Shown here: positions 12,531-25,976 of the stretch, piece after piece
How the letters are laid out: each line of letters starts with the position of its first letter
Position numbering within the stretch: the stretch's first letter is position 1
Assembly (NCBI GenBank): GCA_034401795.1
Contig: CM067371.1
Location: forward strand, 81,240,628-81,304,627
Source: Chaetoderma sp. LZ-2023a
Lineage: Eukaryota; Mollusca; Caudofoveata; Chaetodermatida; Chaetodermatidae
Direction of reading: 5' to 3'
DNA: 64,000 nucleotides
Position numbers and translations under genes: made by a program
The notes under the pieces: generated by a model
Database searches by the model: none
What the model was told of the DNA's origin: nothing
What the model saw: the letters and a program-made list of their open reading frames with translations, nothing else

Positions 12531-13249
12531 TTATTAGACGCCTTGCGGTCTTGTGCCCTGAATAATGACCACACATTACTCCGTAACTATGCCTAATTCC
12601 ACATACTATAGATACGACGCGTAGATAAACGTGAAATGCTTAGTTAATGTAAAGTTACGTTCCTAAAACCGAAGATTACATCAGAAGTGTAAAACAAACA
12701 GAATACGTTTATTTATTATAAATCAATAACAGCTTAAATTGCCCGCTACCCAAACGTATACCATGTATGGCCGTGGTTGTAATTGTAATCTACAATGTGG
12801 CATTTAGAAATTAATGTTGTGGATGCTTTCAGCCAATCACGGAGTTTGGAGCATGTGAAATGTGGAAAGTAGCATGGGTTTCGCATCATCAGCCTCTCCG
12901 AACTGTTCCCGCTCTTCCCTACTTAAACTTGAGCTTTGAATAAATACAGATGTATTATGGGTAACCCATAAATTGTAGTACTAGCAAACAAAAAAATTTT
13001 CTTTTGTAAAAAATAGTTTGCAATGTGAGAGTTATTCAATACATCCGTTTAATAAAGATGGGCATGTGCTGTCATTTTTCTAAACTGACCTTCCTGCCAC
13101 TGTATGTTTATTAACAACTCCAAGCTCAATATAATTGTATTAGGCCCATCTGAAGAATATAATTTTTATTTTGTTAGAGGCGTTTTTATCTTTAATAAAA
13201 ATCAACAACATAACGTTATTCGGACAAACAGATTTTAGGATCTTTAATT
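12531..13249. other. Unassigned stretch
   Basis: No supported gene. AT-rich DNA downstream (minus strand) of family copy C. Confidence 0.4.
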
Positions 13250-14203
13250 GAAATTACTACAAACTTTTCTCCAATCCTTTTTTAACGTATTTAAATTGTA
13301 GTTGGTCGTTTTGATCAATTGTACTGTTCTCGATCATATATTCACTGATAAATCTTGCCAAGTAAACTTTGTTCCCGTCAAGATAATTGAATTATTGCCA
13401 CGCTTCAGATAATGGCACATAGCTCCTTTCAATACTTTTTCGTATTGCCTTCCTTTTAGCATGGGCTCACTTGTTAGGTGTTGGTTCTGTGATGCATGAT
13501 CTACCTTACCGGTCAAAAACCACTTCCACTCTATCAAATGGATTTATTAAAATATGCGGACACATGTATAGAATATGTCTCCATAATCTCCGATTGTTCT
13601 ACATGTTGTAGGTTTCCCAATTGATTTGATTACCGCCTGCCAATCACTGACCGCATATGATTGTCCATCAAAAGCGGGGTGTGTAAGGTGGGTCAATGTC
13701 CTTAGACAGGATATTGATCAAGTCTGACTTTGATGTATAAGCATTCTGTCTGCTTTAACAACTTTTGCTTCATTCTGCATTATTTTAATATGTGACATAT
13801 ATAGTGATGCAAATGTCTTTGATCTGTTTTTCAGTAGTGTGTCAAAGAATGGAATACACCAGGTCACAAGTCGTTCGTTGGCATTTTCCTTGGCAGGTGG
13901 TAAGTGGTGTGAATCTTCTATATGCTGTCCATACATCAGGTTCAATTTCAGCCGTAGCAACATCATTTGTTGCTATTTAAATTAGACCAGTCATCAATGT
14001 TTCACATTCGACAGTAATGACACCACCCTCTGTTGATCTAGGCAGATCTTCTACACCTGTTCGTAGAACCACCGTAACATGGAATACATTGAACCATTTG
14101 AATTGTTGAACTAGGCGTCCAGCTGCTTCTTTATCATTCGTTATTCATGTCGGCAATGAATCCTTACGAGATGATATAGCCTGATCATCATCTTTGATCT
14201 ATA

Positions 14204-15859
14204 CACCTGTGCAAAAGTTAAGCACCAGCAAAAACAATAGAACGTAGAAACATGATGGTACAACTAGGCTGCCATACCTTTTGTCCCCGCGTTAGCTGAC
14301 ATAATTCCAAGTACGAAATGCACATGCATGCATGACTTCACGCCGCTTGATGTCCGTGCGTGGCGGGAAACAGCACACGTGTTCAGTTATGTAAAAGTCC
14401 AGTTTGAGGTGTAGAACATTACATACAGATTTAGGCGACAAGATTAGGAATTTTGTGTTCATGACCGTGGTTTATTTGTACAGAGAGAATTAGCTCTTGA
14501 TTGTGAACCGCTATGGCAAGACGAAGGTTAAGTGATCGTGTGAAATGGCAAATCATAGGCATGCATACCACTGGTATGTCATGCAGAGAGATTGGCAGAC
14601 AGCTGAACATTAACCATACTGTAATCAGTCGTTTGATTGCAAAACATGGGCAAACTAACGAGGTGAAGGACAGGCCTAGATCTGGAAGACCGAAGAGACT
14701 ACTGCCCGTGATGATCGAGCCCTAGTACGCCTTGTTAGGAGATCTCCATTCACCAACAGCAGAGTGCTCAGCCAGCAATGGGAAACGCGAAATAGAGTGT
14801 CAATGTCTACCGTCAAAAAGAGACTGTATGCTGCTGGCATGAAAGCTAGGAGACCTGTCAGACGTCCTCTCCTCACTGCACACCACACAGAGGAGCGTCT
14901 GAGGTGGTGCAACGAAAGAAGACACTGGAACATGAGATCCTGGAGACGGGTACACTGGTCCGATGAAAGTCGGTTCCTGCTTCATGCCACAGATGGTCGA
15001 ACTCGTGTATGGAGGTCCAGACGCACGGCGTACGACCAACGTAACATCATGGAAGAAGTTCCATTTGGTGGAGGTTCCGTTATGATATGGGGGTGCATCT
15101 CATTTGATTGTAAGCTGGATCTGTTGACTGTACCTGGAACACTAAATGGACAAAGATATCAAGATTCCATACTGGATAGAGTTGTGGTCCCTCATTTTGT
15201 AAATCATGCACCTGGAACCCACCCTATATTCATGGATGACAACGCCCGACCACATCGTGCTAGAGCTGTGCATGAATACCTCCGCCAGAATGCCATCGAA
15301 ACCCTACCATGGCCAGCAAGGAGCCCTGACATAAACCCTATTGAGCATATCTGGAACATTCTGGGAAACATGGTGAGAAGGAGGGATCCTCCTGTGCAGA
15401 ACCTACAGGAATTAACAGACGCACTCCATCTTGAATGGCAATGAATACCACAATGGCGTATCAGTCGGTTGGTGACCAGCATGAGACGTCGTGTCCAGGC
15501 CGTCATCCAGGCACGAGGTGGATATACCCGGTATTAATAATGACAGTCTCAAACTCGTGCACAGATGTTAAACTTCGTTTTCAGACACCATTAATGACAA
15601 TCTAGCCACGTGTGTCAACTGTAGGGCAATAGTTGTCAGTTGTGTCAACGTAACCATATTCAGGCCTCGTTTTCAAGTTCAAACAAAAACATACAGTGTT
15701 TCCCCACCATCATAATCAGCATTCCTCTAGTTGCATTATTACCTCTTGCACTAAGATGGATGGGTACATAAATGTTTATGCTATTGCTTTCTTCATAGCA
15801 CATGAATATACCCTCGCATGTGCGTAAAAATAGGGTGGTGCTTAACTTTTGCACAGGTA
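14204..15859 (+). mobile_element. Tc1/mariner-type transposon, full length with both ends
   Basis: The element has near-identical terminal inverted repeats (ACCTGTGCAAAAGTTAAGCA... at 14,205 and its reverse complement ending at 15,859) and is flanked by TA on both sides (14,202-14,203 and 15,860-15,861), the target duplication of this superfamily. At 1,656 bp it is a normal Tc1 size. It carries one transposase gene on the plus strand. It landed inside family copy C. Confidence 0.93.
14513..15537 (+). pseudogene. Tc1-family DD34E transposase, one frameshift and one in-frame stop
   Basis: The frame begins MARRRLSDRVKWQIIGMH, a helix-turn-helix DNA-binding start (GMSCREIGRQLNI), then an RPRSGRPK linker. 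The catalytic domain shows HWSDESRF (first Asp), FMDDNARPHRA (second Asp) and SPDINPIEHIWNILG (Glu) with 34 residues between the last two acids, so it is DD34E as in Tc1. It would cut and paste its own element. A one-base frameshift near 14,693 splits the N-terminal part (14,513-14,725) from the rest. A TGA at 15,442, probably CGA decayed by CpG loss, precedes a normal C-terminus ending RGGYTRY (stop at 15,535-15,537). About 340 residues, as usual for the family. Confidence 0.93.
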
Positions 15860-16015
15860 TATATAATAGAAGCTTGGCCATGCTGAGAGACATGGATCTC
15901 TCGGCCCAAGTTATTCAGAATCTGCCTCTCGCTGAATCATTTCTAGTCATTCCAATGATACCACTAGATACCTTGCATATACGATTAACCCATTTTGTTG
16001 CTTAGTCAACTGGGA

Positions 16016-17137
16016 TTTGGTTGAAACAACGATTGCTGCGCTTAAAGGGAAACACCAGACCCTCTATACTACTTTGTATAAAATTAGAAATATATAACTT
16101 CGTTATTTAAATATGTGATACATTAGTTAAATTTCTATTCGCGGATGAGGCGTATGACGTCATAAGTTGAATGTTTTACTCGCTGTCATCCAATGCTATC
16201 GCAATAAAATTACGAATTGCGTTTTTATAAGGCGTTTCTCTTCAGCGGTGTTAGGAATATATAAACTATATTTGCGGAAATGTTGAAGAATATAAAATAA
16301 GAGTCCTTTGTCTGACGTCTCTGATGGTGCCGATTTTGACATCAAGGTTTGATCTTGAAATGAATGAATGACGCGATAGTATAGGTATATCAGTACAATT
16401 GCCACTTCTGAATCACCACTCATACTGGCGCTTGGCAGATAATGTTATTAAAGTTTCATCTATTAATATGAGAGTTTAAATAGGTCTTACATACATTCCA
16501 ATACATATTTAGGTATTTATGTTTTCATACTAGCCTCAAAACTTCCCGAGATATTGTAATATTCATGTAATTGGCAGGCAGCTTCATAGAAAATGGCCAG
16601 ATTAAGGTTCGACAACTAATGTATGAAAATAACAAATATATTCCATACATTTGCGATAGTGTGATAAACGCCTTAATCTCTTCAATCTATACATATATAA
16701 ATGATGTCGATAGCACTATCACCGACAGAGATATCACCATCCAAATACATGCACTCCTGTCTTCAGAGTGCCGTTATCATGGTTCTTGTAGGATGGGATT
16801 CAACCTATGACGTCATAGGTTTAATTAGCTCGCAGAAAATTATAGTAACATAGCGTTTTTAACACCATTTTAATCGTATTTATATATAAATGTCGCAGGA
16901 AATCTTTACACAGTAGCTTAAATATGGGGTCTATGATAGAACCGCGCGTTTTATGCAAACCATGGTGACCCTTCTTGTGTTCCCCTTTAACCACAAAGAT
17001 CTCTATTTTCAAACTCATTATATCTCTCTGGAGATGTTGATGGCAATAACTTAATATTTGCTAATTCCCCGGGTCCCCATCTGGCATGGTGTGTTGGTTA
17101 TATACAGTCAGCCATGGAAGTATTGTAGTGAAAGCAT
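16016..17137. other. Unassigned stretch
   Basis: No supported gene or repeat. Short open frames at 16,196-16,423 and 16,571-16,810 lack any recognisable feature. Confidence 0.35.
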
Positions 17138-17979
17138 TGTAGCTCGCCGGGTCGCGTCGGGTCGTTCTGAGGCGTACGCCGTACCACTTGTGCACGGCGA
17201 ATGATGATGTTGGCTAGCTCCTGGTCTCGGGGTTACAGATTCCGAATGACGCTGACCAGAGTGAAACAAAGACCGGCTCCTAGGGTCGGTGGAACGCAAT
17301 CGTTCCGGTGGGGCCGTGCGGCCATCGCCGCTAACATTAAATTGTACAGTACCAGCCCATGAATTTGTGTCACCGGTATGCCTGTCCATAGCAATTTCGT
17401 GATCTATGTGACGGGTGACCTAGAGTAATTAAAAGTAATTAAATATATCTAAACAAGCCGTACAAGTTTGTGTGATACAATGATATTCAAATAATACATA
17501 ACATAGAGACAGCCTGATGAACCTTTAAATGTGGAGTCACCGGAGGTACCACACAGACTCGCAGGTCTGCAGAGGTACCCCTGTAAGGGAGGCTCCCGCA
17601 TACGAGATCACTAATTAACTTAATATAAGCTAGTATACCTCTATGCTGAAAAGGAAAAAGAAACTCCTAGTCGTGGCGAGAGGCTTTGTGCCTTACGCAG
17701 GCATTGCTTCTGATGCTGTGTTTTTGGGTGAGAAGTAGTAGCCTCACGCGGGCCACCGTCACTGGATCCTTGCGACAGGCAAGTGCCTCGAGCGGGCCTC
17801 CGTCACAGGAAAATGCTGCCCCCGCAGAAGCGGAGGGACAGAGAGGGCCAGAAAGGGCCACTCTGTATACAGCCAAAAGTGCTGTAAAGAAAAGACCATC
17901 CTAGTGAAACTATAACCAAAAGTGTTGCATGCTGTTTTATGTGAAGACGAGACGAGCGATTCTCGAAGGATTCCTGTCA
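17138..17979 (-). mobile_element. Solo LTR of the Gypsy family (842 bp)
   Basis: Starts TGTAGCTCGCC and ends CCTGTCA (TG...CA). It is collinear with 30,350-31,197, which is the LTR next to the primer-binding site of the Gypsy relic. The orientation is minus by that comparison. The flanks (AGCAT / GTTGG) do not form a target-site duplication and no primer site follows, so it is either a solo LTR with lost flanks or one arm of a larger inverted structure (see findings). Confidence 0.7.
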
Positions 17980-19440
17980 GTTGGGTACGCACCGCCCATC
18001 CTGGATTCGTTCCCTGAACATTCGACTGCGTTATTATTAGCTGCGTGCTGATTGGCTATTGCTCGGCCGATGATTGGTTGAAGTAGTATAAAAGAAGATG
18101 AAATCCAAAACAAACAAACAAACAACTCGAGAGCATCCTCGGCCAGGGGCCGAATAGGTTGGATCTGTATGCAGCTACTATCAGCAAGAGGGGAAGTAAC
18201 CCTTTAACGACTAAATTCGTTGAAAAAATTAATATATTTACTTATTGAATGTCCATTTGCAGGCCAAGAGAAGACTATTTTTGAGGATTTACCATTGAAA
18301 TGACTGGCTCGATAACCGAGCCAGTCATTTCAGTGGTAAATTTTCAAAAATAGTCTTCTCTTGGCCTGCAAATGGACATTCTCCAAGGCCACTGCAGAGG
18401 CCGGTTGTGGCCGGCTTCGTCCTTAAAGGGTTAAATAGATCACTTCAGTCTCCGTCAGTTTCTCTCCCGTATCCAACAGCAATCCAACCCACCACACTAA
18501 ATCAATTTTGTATCTCCCGATTGTACGGGAGCATTTTTGGAACTTTTGAATATTGTTCACGAATATCTCAAGAACTAACTCGGAACACAAAACTTGTCGT
18601 GAGGGCTTTTCCGGCCTGAATATGTGATTCTACAGATGTAGAGGCAGCGATGTTCTTTGGTGGATGACACGCCAGATCTGAACTTTTTGACTGCAGCAAG
18701 TAAACGTTGCCCGGGACATCTTAAGAGCTAATTGACGTACCCTGCACCGTTAAGCTTAGTTATGTATCTTTATCCATATTCAACAACCCCCGCATATGAT
18801 CGGGTTGTTAGTAACATCCATCTGTACCATCGGTGTATGGGAACTTTCATCTTAGCAGTAATGTTATTGTATCTCTTACTGACTACTCGTTAGACATTCT
18901 ATATTGTGATTACAGTCATGAGTTCGATCCGCTCCCGTCCTGGACTGCATGCGGAAATCCTGTTTGCGGGAACCGACATCCGGGAACTTTCCAGCTTCCA
19001 TAGAACGCATCAACACACGTCACACCAAGTATGACGTATCAATTTCAGTAACATGATAGCCCATGCTTAAGAATGTCTACTGATTATTCAAGTAACTATA
19101 CTTAATATTTTAATTATTCTGTTAATTACAGCTTTAATAATTATACTTCGTCTGTATAAACGGTCCCGATGACTAAAAGGAACCGTAACGGTCTTAGGAC
19201 CGCTAGTTATAATTTATGTATCTGTTTATAGTTATTCTTATTTTCTGTAAGGTGTTTTACTAACCGCACCATAGTAGGTTATATATTATTCTAATCATTA
19301 CACATTGTATTGCTTGTTCTGGTTAGTTTTATATATGGCAAGTAGCCATCAGTTTATATGTTTTGTTTATTTATAATAAAAATATTTAGGACTGCAGTGC
19401 ACGTAGGAAACACTATACAGCAACATTTATATATGCAGCA
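17980..19440 (+). mobile_element. LTR-associated module: CCAAT/TATA block through AATAAA
   Basis: Contains GCTGATTGGCTATTGCTC, a second GATTGG box and TAGTATAAAAGAAGATGAA near 18,090. This block is repeated at 34,170-34,235 in the same orientation. Further on (18,990-19,440) the sequence is collinear with 35,000-35,400, including TATATGGCAAGTAGCCAT and a TTATAATAAAAAT polyadenylation-like site near 19,375. The layout resembles a polymerase II promoter followed by a short transcribed, polyadenylated unit. No protein is encoded. A foldback MITE interrupts it at 18,200. Confidence 0.5.
18200..18430. mobile_element. piggyBac-like foldback MITE (231 bp)
   Basis: Begins CCCTTTAACGAC after GTAA and ends TCCTTAAAGGG before TTAA. 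Two 65-bp arms (18,247-18,311 and 18,317-18,381) are inverted copies with only a few mismatches, separated by a 5-base loop. Same family as 12,301-12,530. It is inserted in the LTR-associated module. Confidence 0.85.
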
Positions 19441-20472
19441 CGTTCTCCCGCCACCAACAATTTTTCACTGAGGTCGCTGTCCGTGCTATAACTCTGTTTG
19501 GCCCGTCATGCAACCGACTAAAAGCCTTTCTATTCAGCTTGATAGGATAGGTGTAATATGATTAGAGACAATTTCTTCGTTACGAGACACATAGTGTATG
19601 CCTCTTTTCCGGTAGTAGTGATAATTTATCCCTGCACTCCGGCAAGGTTGTGTAAGATTGGCCAACATACCTAATGGGCCTCATATTTCTAAGTTATTGT
19701 CTCTCTTCATGTTTCACTAAGCCTAAATGGCTTCTTAATTGTTTGGATTCCCTATCCGCACCATGGACTGATCCGACCCTGGGAAACTATTGGGGTTTCC
19801 GAGCGGTGATGGCCAGGGTGTGGTATCACACACATTTCCTGCGTATCTTCTGATACCTAGTAGTTAGTTATCCTTGCCAAGGTAGGAAGCACTGCGAAAA
19901 CATATCTTAATTATTATTTCCTTTTATCTGCTGGACAATCCTCCCACACCGCAGTGCATAACTGGCCAACTTGTGATTAAACCTAACGTCAGGTTAAAAA
20001 GATAGCTCCGTAGGACCTGGTGATGGGCAAGATGCGCATCCCCACCGAATTCCATAAGAATGTCTGCGCATGATATTAAGATCTGCCATGCCCTCACGGG
20101 AAGGACATTCACGGTGGGTATTCATCTCTCTTACACCCACCATAACGATAGATCAGTTGCCTAAAAATGCTTTTGTGAAAAGTAACCAATGTCCTGTGAC
20201 GTTTTATGTGGTTACCGAGCATGTTGTTCAGATTCTTACCCAGTTCGGAGATCTTGCGAAGTAACATGTATGCACGCTGTCTTCAGTATTTATGTCTTAG
20301 GGCATCCGTTTTCAATGACAGCCATATATAAAAACTAGGTAGACGCCAGCCATTTGCGGCCTAAGATAGTTCTTGTCTCTAAAAACTAAATATTAGGTTA
20401 GACATAGAAGAAGGCCCGCATAAATAAAAGCGGCAACTACTAATTGAGCATATTGAAAACTACATAAGACGG
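19440..20472 (+). mobile_element. Module b, left arm of a ~1-kb inverted repeat
   Basis: Reverse-complementary along its length to 21,337-22,314. Landmarks shared by both arms: the GGGTCGGATCAGTCCA word, GGTAGGAAGCACTGCGAAAA, GATGCGCATC and CCGCAAATGGC or its complement. Copies in this orientation also occur at 43,000-43,590. No convincing protein. Between the arms sits an LTR copy. Confidence 0.65.
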
Positions 20473-21326
20473 TGACATGGGAATCCTTCAGGAATCTCTC
20501 GTCCAGTTTTCACGCAAAACAGCATCCAACCTTATAGTCATAAGTTCACTAGGTATGGTCTTTTCTTTACAGCATTTTGGTTGAATATTAGAGTAAGCCC
20601 TTTTTGGCCAATACTCTTCTCCCGCTTTAAGAGATGGCAGCATTTTGCTGTGACGGAGGCCTGCGCGAGGCACTTGCCTCTTGCAAGGATTCAGTGGTGA
20701 TGGCCCACGTGAGGATAATACTCCTCACCCAAACTAGCACTAGGAGTAGTACCCCGGTGAGGCACATGATCTTTCAACACTATAAAAGATAATTTTCTTT
20801 CCTTTCAACTTAGAGCTATACTAGCTTATATTAGGTTAATTAGTTATCTCGTGTGCGGGAGCCTTCCCTTACAGGGATACCTCTACAAGTCTGTGTGGTA
20901 CCTCCGGGAGTCCCACGTTTAAAAGTTCATCAGGCTGTCTCTATGTCTTGTATTTTCGTATGCTCATTATATTTATCTAGCATACTTGACGGTCTGTTTT
21001 AGGTAAAATCATTGTATAGACTTATTTTAACTAGGTCACCAATCAAATCTTGTAAGTCCATTGCTATGGACAGGCATACTGGCGACACAAACTCTTGGGA
21101 TGAGACTGTAGTGCTTAATGTTCGCGACGATGGTCGCTCAGCCCCACAGGAACGATTGAGTTCCACCGGCCTTAGGAGCCAGTCTTTGTTACCCATAGGG
21201 TAGTATCGCACGGGATCCATAACCCAGATACCGGATGCTAACCAGCGTCCTCACTCGTCGTGCACATGTAGCGCAGTGAGTCGACACCAGACATCGGAAT
21301 GGCCCGACATTACCCCGTGAGCTGCA
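20473..21326 (+). mobile_element. LTR copy in opposite orientation, centre of an inverted repeat (854 bp)
   Basis: Starts TGACATGGG and ends GTGAGCTGCA. It is the reverse complement of the LTRs at 17,138-17,979 and 30,350-31,197 over its full length. Module b flanks it on both sides in opposite orientations. No primer-binding site follows the CA end. Confidence 0.7.
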
Positions 21327-22314
21327 TTCCCAAGTGACCGTCTTATGTAGTTCCAAGATACTGAATTAGTAGGTGCCGCTTTAATTTGTGGGCTTTCTTC
21401 TATGCTTAACCTACCTTTTGGGTTTTAAAGACACGAACTATTTTAGGCCGCAAATGGCGGGAACCCTACCTCTCTTTGGATACAGCTGTTAGTGAGCGCA
21501 GACACCACAAGGCATCAACCCTCAAGAACAGTGTGCGTACATGTTACATTGCAAGACATCCGAACTCGGTGACGATCCGGATGCCTTGCTCCGTAACCAC
21601 ATAAAACATCACAGGACGATGGCTACCTTTTTACACAAGCAGATTATTCCAACTGACCTGTCGTTACGGTGGGGAGTAGGGAGACGAATATCCACCATAA
21701 ATGTCCTTCCCGCAAGGGCATGGCAGACTCCAAAATCTTGCCCAGAAATTTGTACAAAATTCGGTGGAGATGCGCATCTCGTCCGTCACCACATCTTATG
21801 GAGCTAAGTATTTGACCTAATTTAGGTTTGTGTCCAAGTTGGCCAAATATGCACTGCGATGTGGGGGATATATCCTAAAAGACATAAAGAGAAATAATAA
21901 TAATAATTATAATAATAATAATGTTTTCGCAGTGCTTCCTACATTGGCAATGACACTAACTAACGAGTATCCTAAGATACAGGGGATGTGTATGTAACAC
22001 CGCACCTTGGCCATCACCGCTCAGAAACTTCCAATAGTTTCCCAGGGTCGGATCAGTCCATTGTGCGGATAGGGACATCCAAACAATTAAGAAGCCATAA
22101 GGCTTAGCGGAACATGAAGAGAGACAATAACTTTATAGATATGAGGCCCTATAGGTATATTGGCCAATTTATCACAACCTTGCTGGTGTACGAGGCTAGA
22201 TTACCATAACGACCGGAAAAGAGGGGTACTCTATATGTCTACTAATGAAGAAATTGTCTCTAATCACACTAAACCTATCCTATCGAGCTGAATAGTAAGG
22301 TTTAGTCGGTAGCA
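21327..22314 (-). mobile_element. Module b, right arm of the inverted repeat
   Basis: Inverted relative to 19,440-20,472 and collinear with 31,198-31,470 where that copy is present. It includes an (AAT)n tract at about 21,893-21,922 and ends in a G-run (22,316-22,330) that marks an abrupt junction. Confidence 0.65.
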
Positions 22315-24200
22315 TGGGGGGGGGGGGGGTGATGTGATTACCGGGATGGGATTGCCGATGGCTGTGGATGCTGTGAATGCTGGTGACCTGCGGTCTTGCT
22401 GACGACGGTGTACTGCTGATGATGCTGTGGGTGCGGTGATGGATGCTGGTGACTCACGGTGTGGGTGCCTGGCTTGCACTGGCTACCGGATGGGCTGCTG
22501 CTGATGATGGCGTGGTGATGGCGGCTAAGTGACCAAGAGCGTGACGTGCCATAGAGACGGGGGCGGTGGTGATTGAACAGTGCCTCATAGCAATAGCCTG
22601 ACATCGAATGGTGTTCTTCGTTCACGCCATCCTTTCTGTCGGGAGTACTATAACTGGTAGTCTCTGTTCGAACTTATTTGCTAATACTACCGGATCTTCA
22701 CTTTCTTCTCCCATGATTAAAGTCACTTTTAACACACGATGCTTGTATTTAATAGCATGTGTCACACCGTAACACGTTGCAGAAAACAATTACTGGCAAC
22801 TGGCACAGAATGCGTGCTGAAGCAAATGGTCCCGATTGACGTGCCGTTTCCTATCCGAATTTCGTGTGAGGGTGCAGTCACACTGTCGTCCGTCAGGTAG
22901 AACAACGGTGCAGGAAAACCTCTCCGCACGTTCTAGTGATGTAGACTATTCAGAGGCTCCCGAGAGAGCCAAATCTTGCTCGAGAGAGAGACATGCTGCT
23001 CCCGCATAGTAACGGTGCGGGTTACCTAAATTATAGTTAATAATCTAACACTTTATAATTAATACATTCCAAGCCTGATATAATAATAAAGAACTAATAA
23101 GATTAGCAGAATTTTGTTTGAGACACGAAAGTAGCCTAATGCTGTGATCTTGCATGGTGTCCAATTTGTTGGGAAGACGAAGTTTCAGAGCGAGCACCTC
23201 CTTTTTATACAGATTAGTGACGTCACGGCAGGGTGGATGACCACACCCAAAAGTTTATGGGTGATTTGGTCACGCCCTATATGGAAAGTTTTGAATCTTA
23301 TTTTGCCCTAGTCACATGAATATTTCCTCCCGTATACAGGGAGTATTTTCAATTATAAGGAGATTGGCTGATAAACTTTGTCTCCATTCTGCTCGAAATA
23401 TAAGTTTCCGATCAACGTAAAACTAGGAACTACTTATTCCTGTGGAAGCTCACCTTTTAATTAGTGTGAGTCAGTTTTTCAGATTGGATGCTTATAAACT
23501 CGCCTCTTCTAATTTCAGGCTGGAGCGTCCGATGGGGTGGGTGGGAGCCTGGTGACGTCAGCTGTAGTTACCCCGACTCACCCTCGCCACTCCTCCATCA
23601 CGCTGTGGTAGTCGTGTATTTGGGCGGCTCATTTGTTTAAAGCGCTTGATCCAATTTACTGGAAATAGCAGTAAAAGTCACGCGGTTCTTGAAAACACGT
23701 GGTTGATCGGAGACTTAGATGCTGTTTATGGCAATGGCCGAAATAATGCTGCTGATGTATATTCTTTGTAGATGCAAGAAATGGAAATATATGTTCTATC
23801 ATGAATCCTTATGAAATAATGTCCCTGTATTGCACGAGTTCTTATGCATGTGTCTTCTGTGTGTCTGTAATAGGTAGTTCTCAGCCCATGTCGATTATGG
23901 GCTGGAATGCAGGTAAGAGATTTTTGAAATTCTCTTTGTAATTATACTGTCAGATTTTTGATGCCGCTTTATCGGTCCGTGCACTAATGATCTGTATACA
24001 TGGTAGAACAGTTGTGTTCTTAATCAAAATTATAACAGCAAAGCTGTAGGTAATTTGATGTGTGGTTTAAACAGGTCCATTCGTGCGGTGTATCAAAGTT
24101 ACTGATCCCGTCAAGATAGCTGTGTTTTCCGAGTGGGTGGGCTGCCAAGCATTGTCCTCGGTGGGTAGAACTAGCCTCATCCCTACCTAGACCAGACATA
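22315..24200. repeat. G-run, GATGCTG-rich tract and unassigned DNA
   Basis: After the G-run comes GATGCTG/GGTGATGG-rich DNA to about 22,600. On the minus strand this reads as a His/Pro/Ser-rich frame resembling low-complexity parts of the Gypsy gag region at 28.6-30.3 kb, so it may be retroelement-derived. I see nothing specific from 22,700 to 24,200. Confidence 0.35.
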
Positions 24201-25583
<1,383 letters not shown>

Positions 25584-25976
25584 TCAACAGACGACGAGTG
25601 GAGTGTGAAATGGACTGTGCTGGTGATATCCGACTTGTTGCAAAGATGATGGATGCCAGTTGGATCTGGAGCGGTGGTGCAGTGACTGATAGGGGTACTG
25701 CTTGGTTGGGGATTTGTCCGGCGCTTTGGGGGCGTGGTCGGGTACACCTTGTTGTATGGTTCTCAGGTTCTGCGGTTCTAGACACGCCAAGGCTTCATCC
25801 AGCCTCTTCACTTCCATGCTTTTCATCACATGTTCCACTCCACAGAAAGCATGGCTTGGGTCAGCCTCAGCTTCCGCTTGTGGTAACTCTATAATGGTGG
25901 GTATAGCATGAAGTGGGTGGGAGTGGGAAGAGGTCAGTGGAACAATCCTTCCATCCGGCCCCCTTGGACAGTACAA
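25584..25976 (-). pseudogene. Unrecognised ORF overlapping the Gypsy pol end
   Basis: A 130-residue minus-strand frame beginning MYCPRGPDGRIVPLTSSHSH and continuing with an acidic/helical stretch (VEHVMKSMEVKRLDEALACL), then a basic Pro/Gln/Ser-rich tail. It overlaps the C-terminal end of the integrase frame. Some Gypsy elements carry an extra ORF here, but there is no signal peptide, membrane segment or known motif. It could equally be chance. Confidence 0.25.

Larger units (their letters stand above)
13250..16015 (-). pseudogene. Degraded copy C of the large multicopy family, split by a Tc1 transposon
   Basis: Minus-strand fragments on both sides of the Tc1 element belong to the same large family, closer to copy B than to copy A. 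Right of Tc1 (about 15,865-16,015) reads SSGIIGMTRNDSARGRF plus a stop and ITWAERSMSL. Left of it come NDKEAAGRLVQQFKWFNVF, GGVITVECETLM, NDVATAEIEPDVWTAY, PFFDTLLKNRSKTFASLY, KVVKADR, FDGQSYAVSDWQAVIKSIGK and NPFDRVEVVFDR, ending in AWQ-stop-FNYLDGNKVYLARF (about 13,300). These match, in order, the middle of the family up to the block before the nuclease-like core. Multiple stops, frameshifts and an internal deletion between KADR and the DGQ block show it is dead. The N-terminal and C-terminal thirds are absent. Confidence 0.75.
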
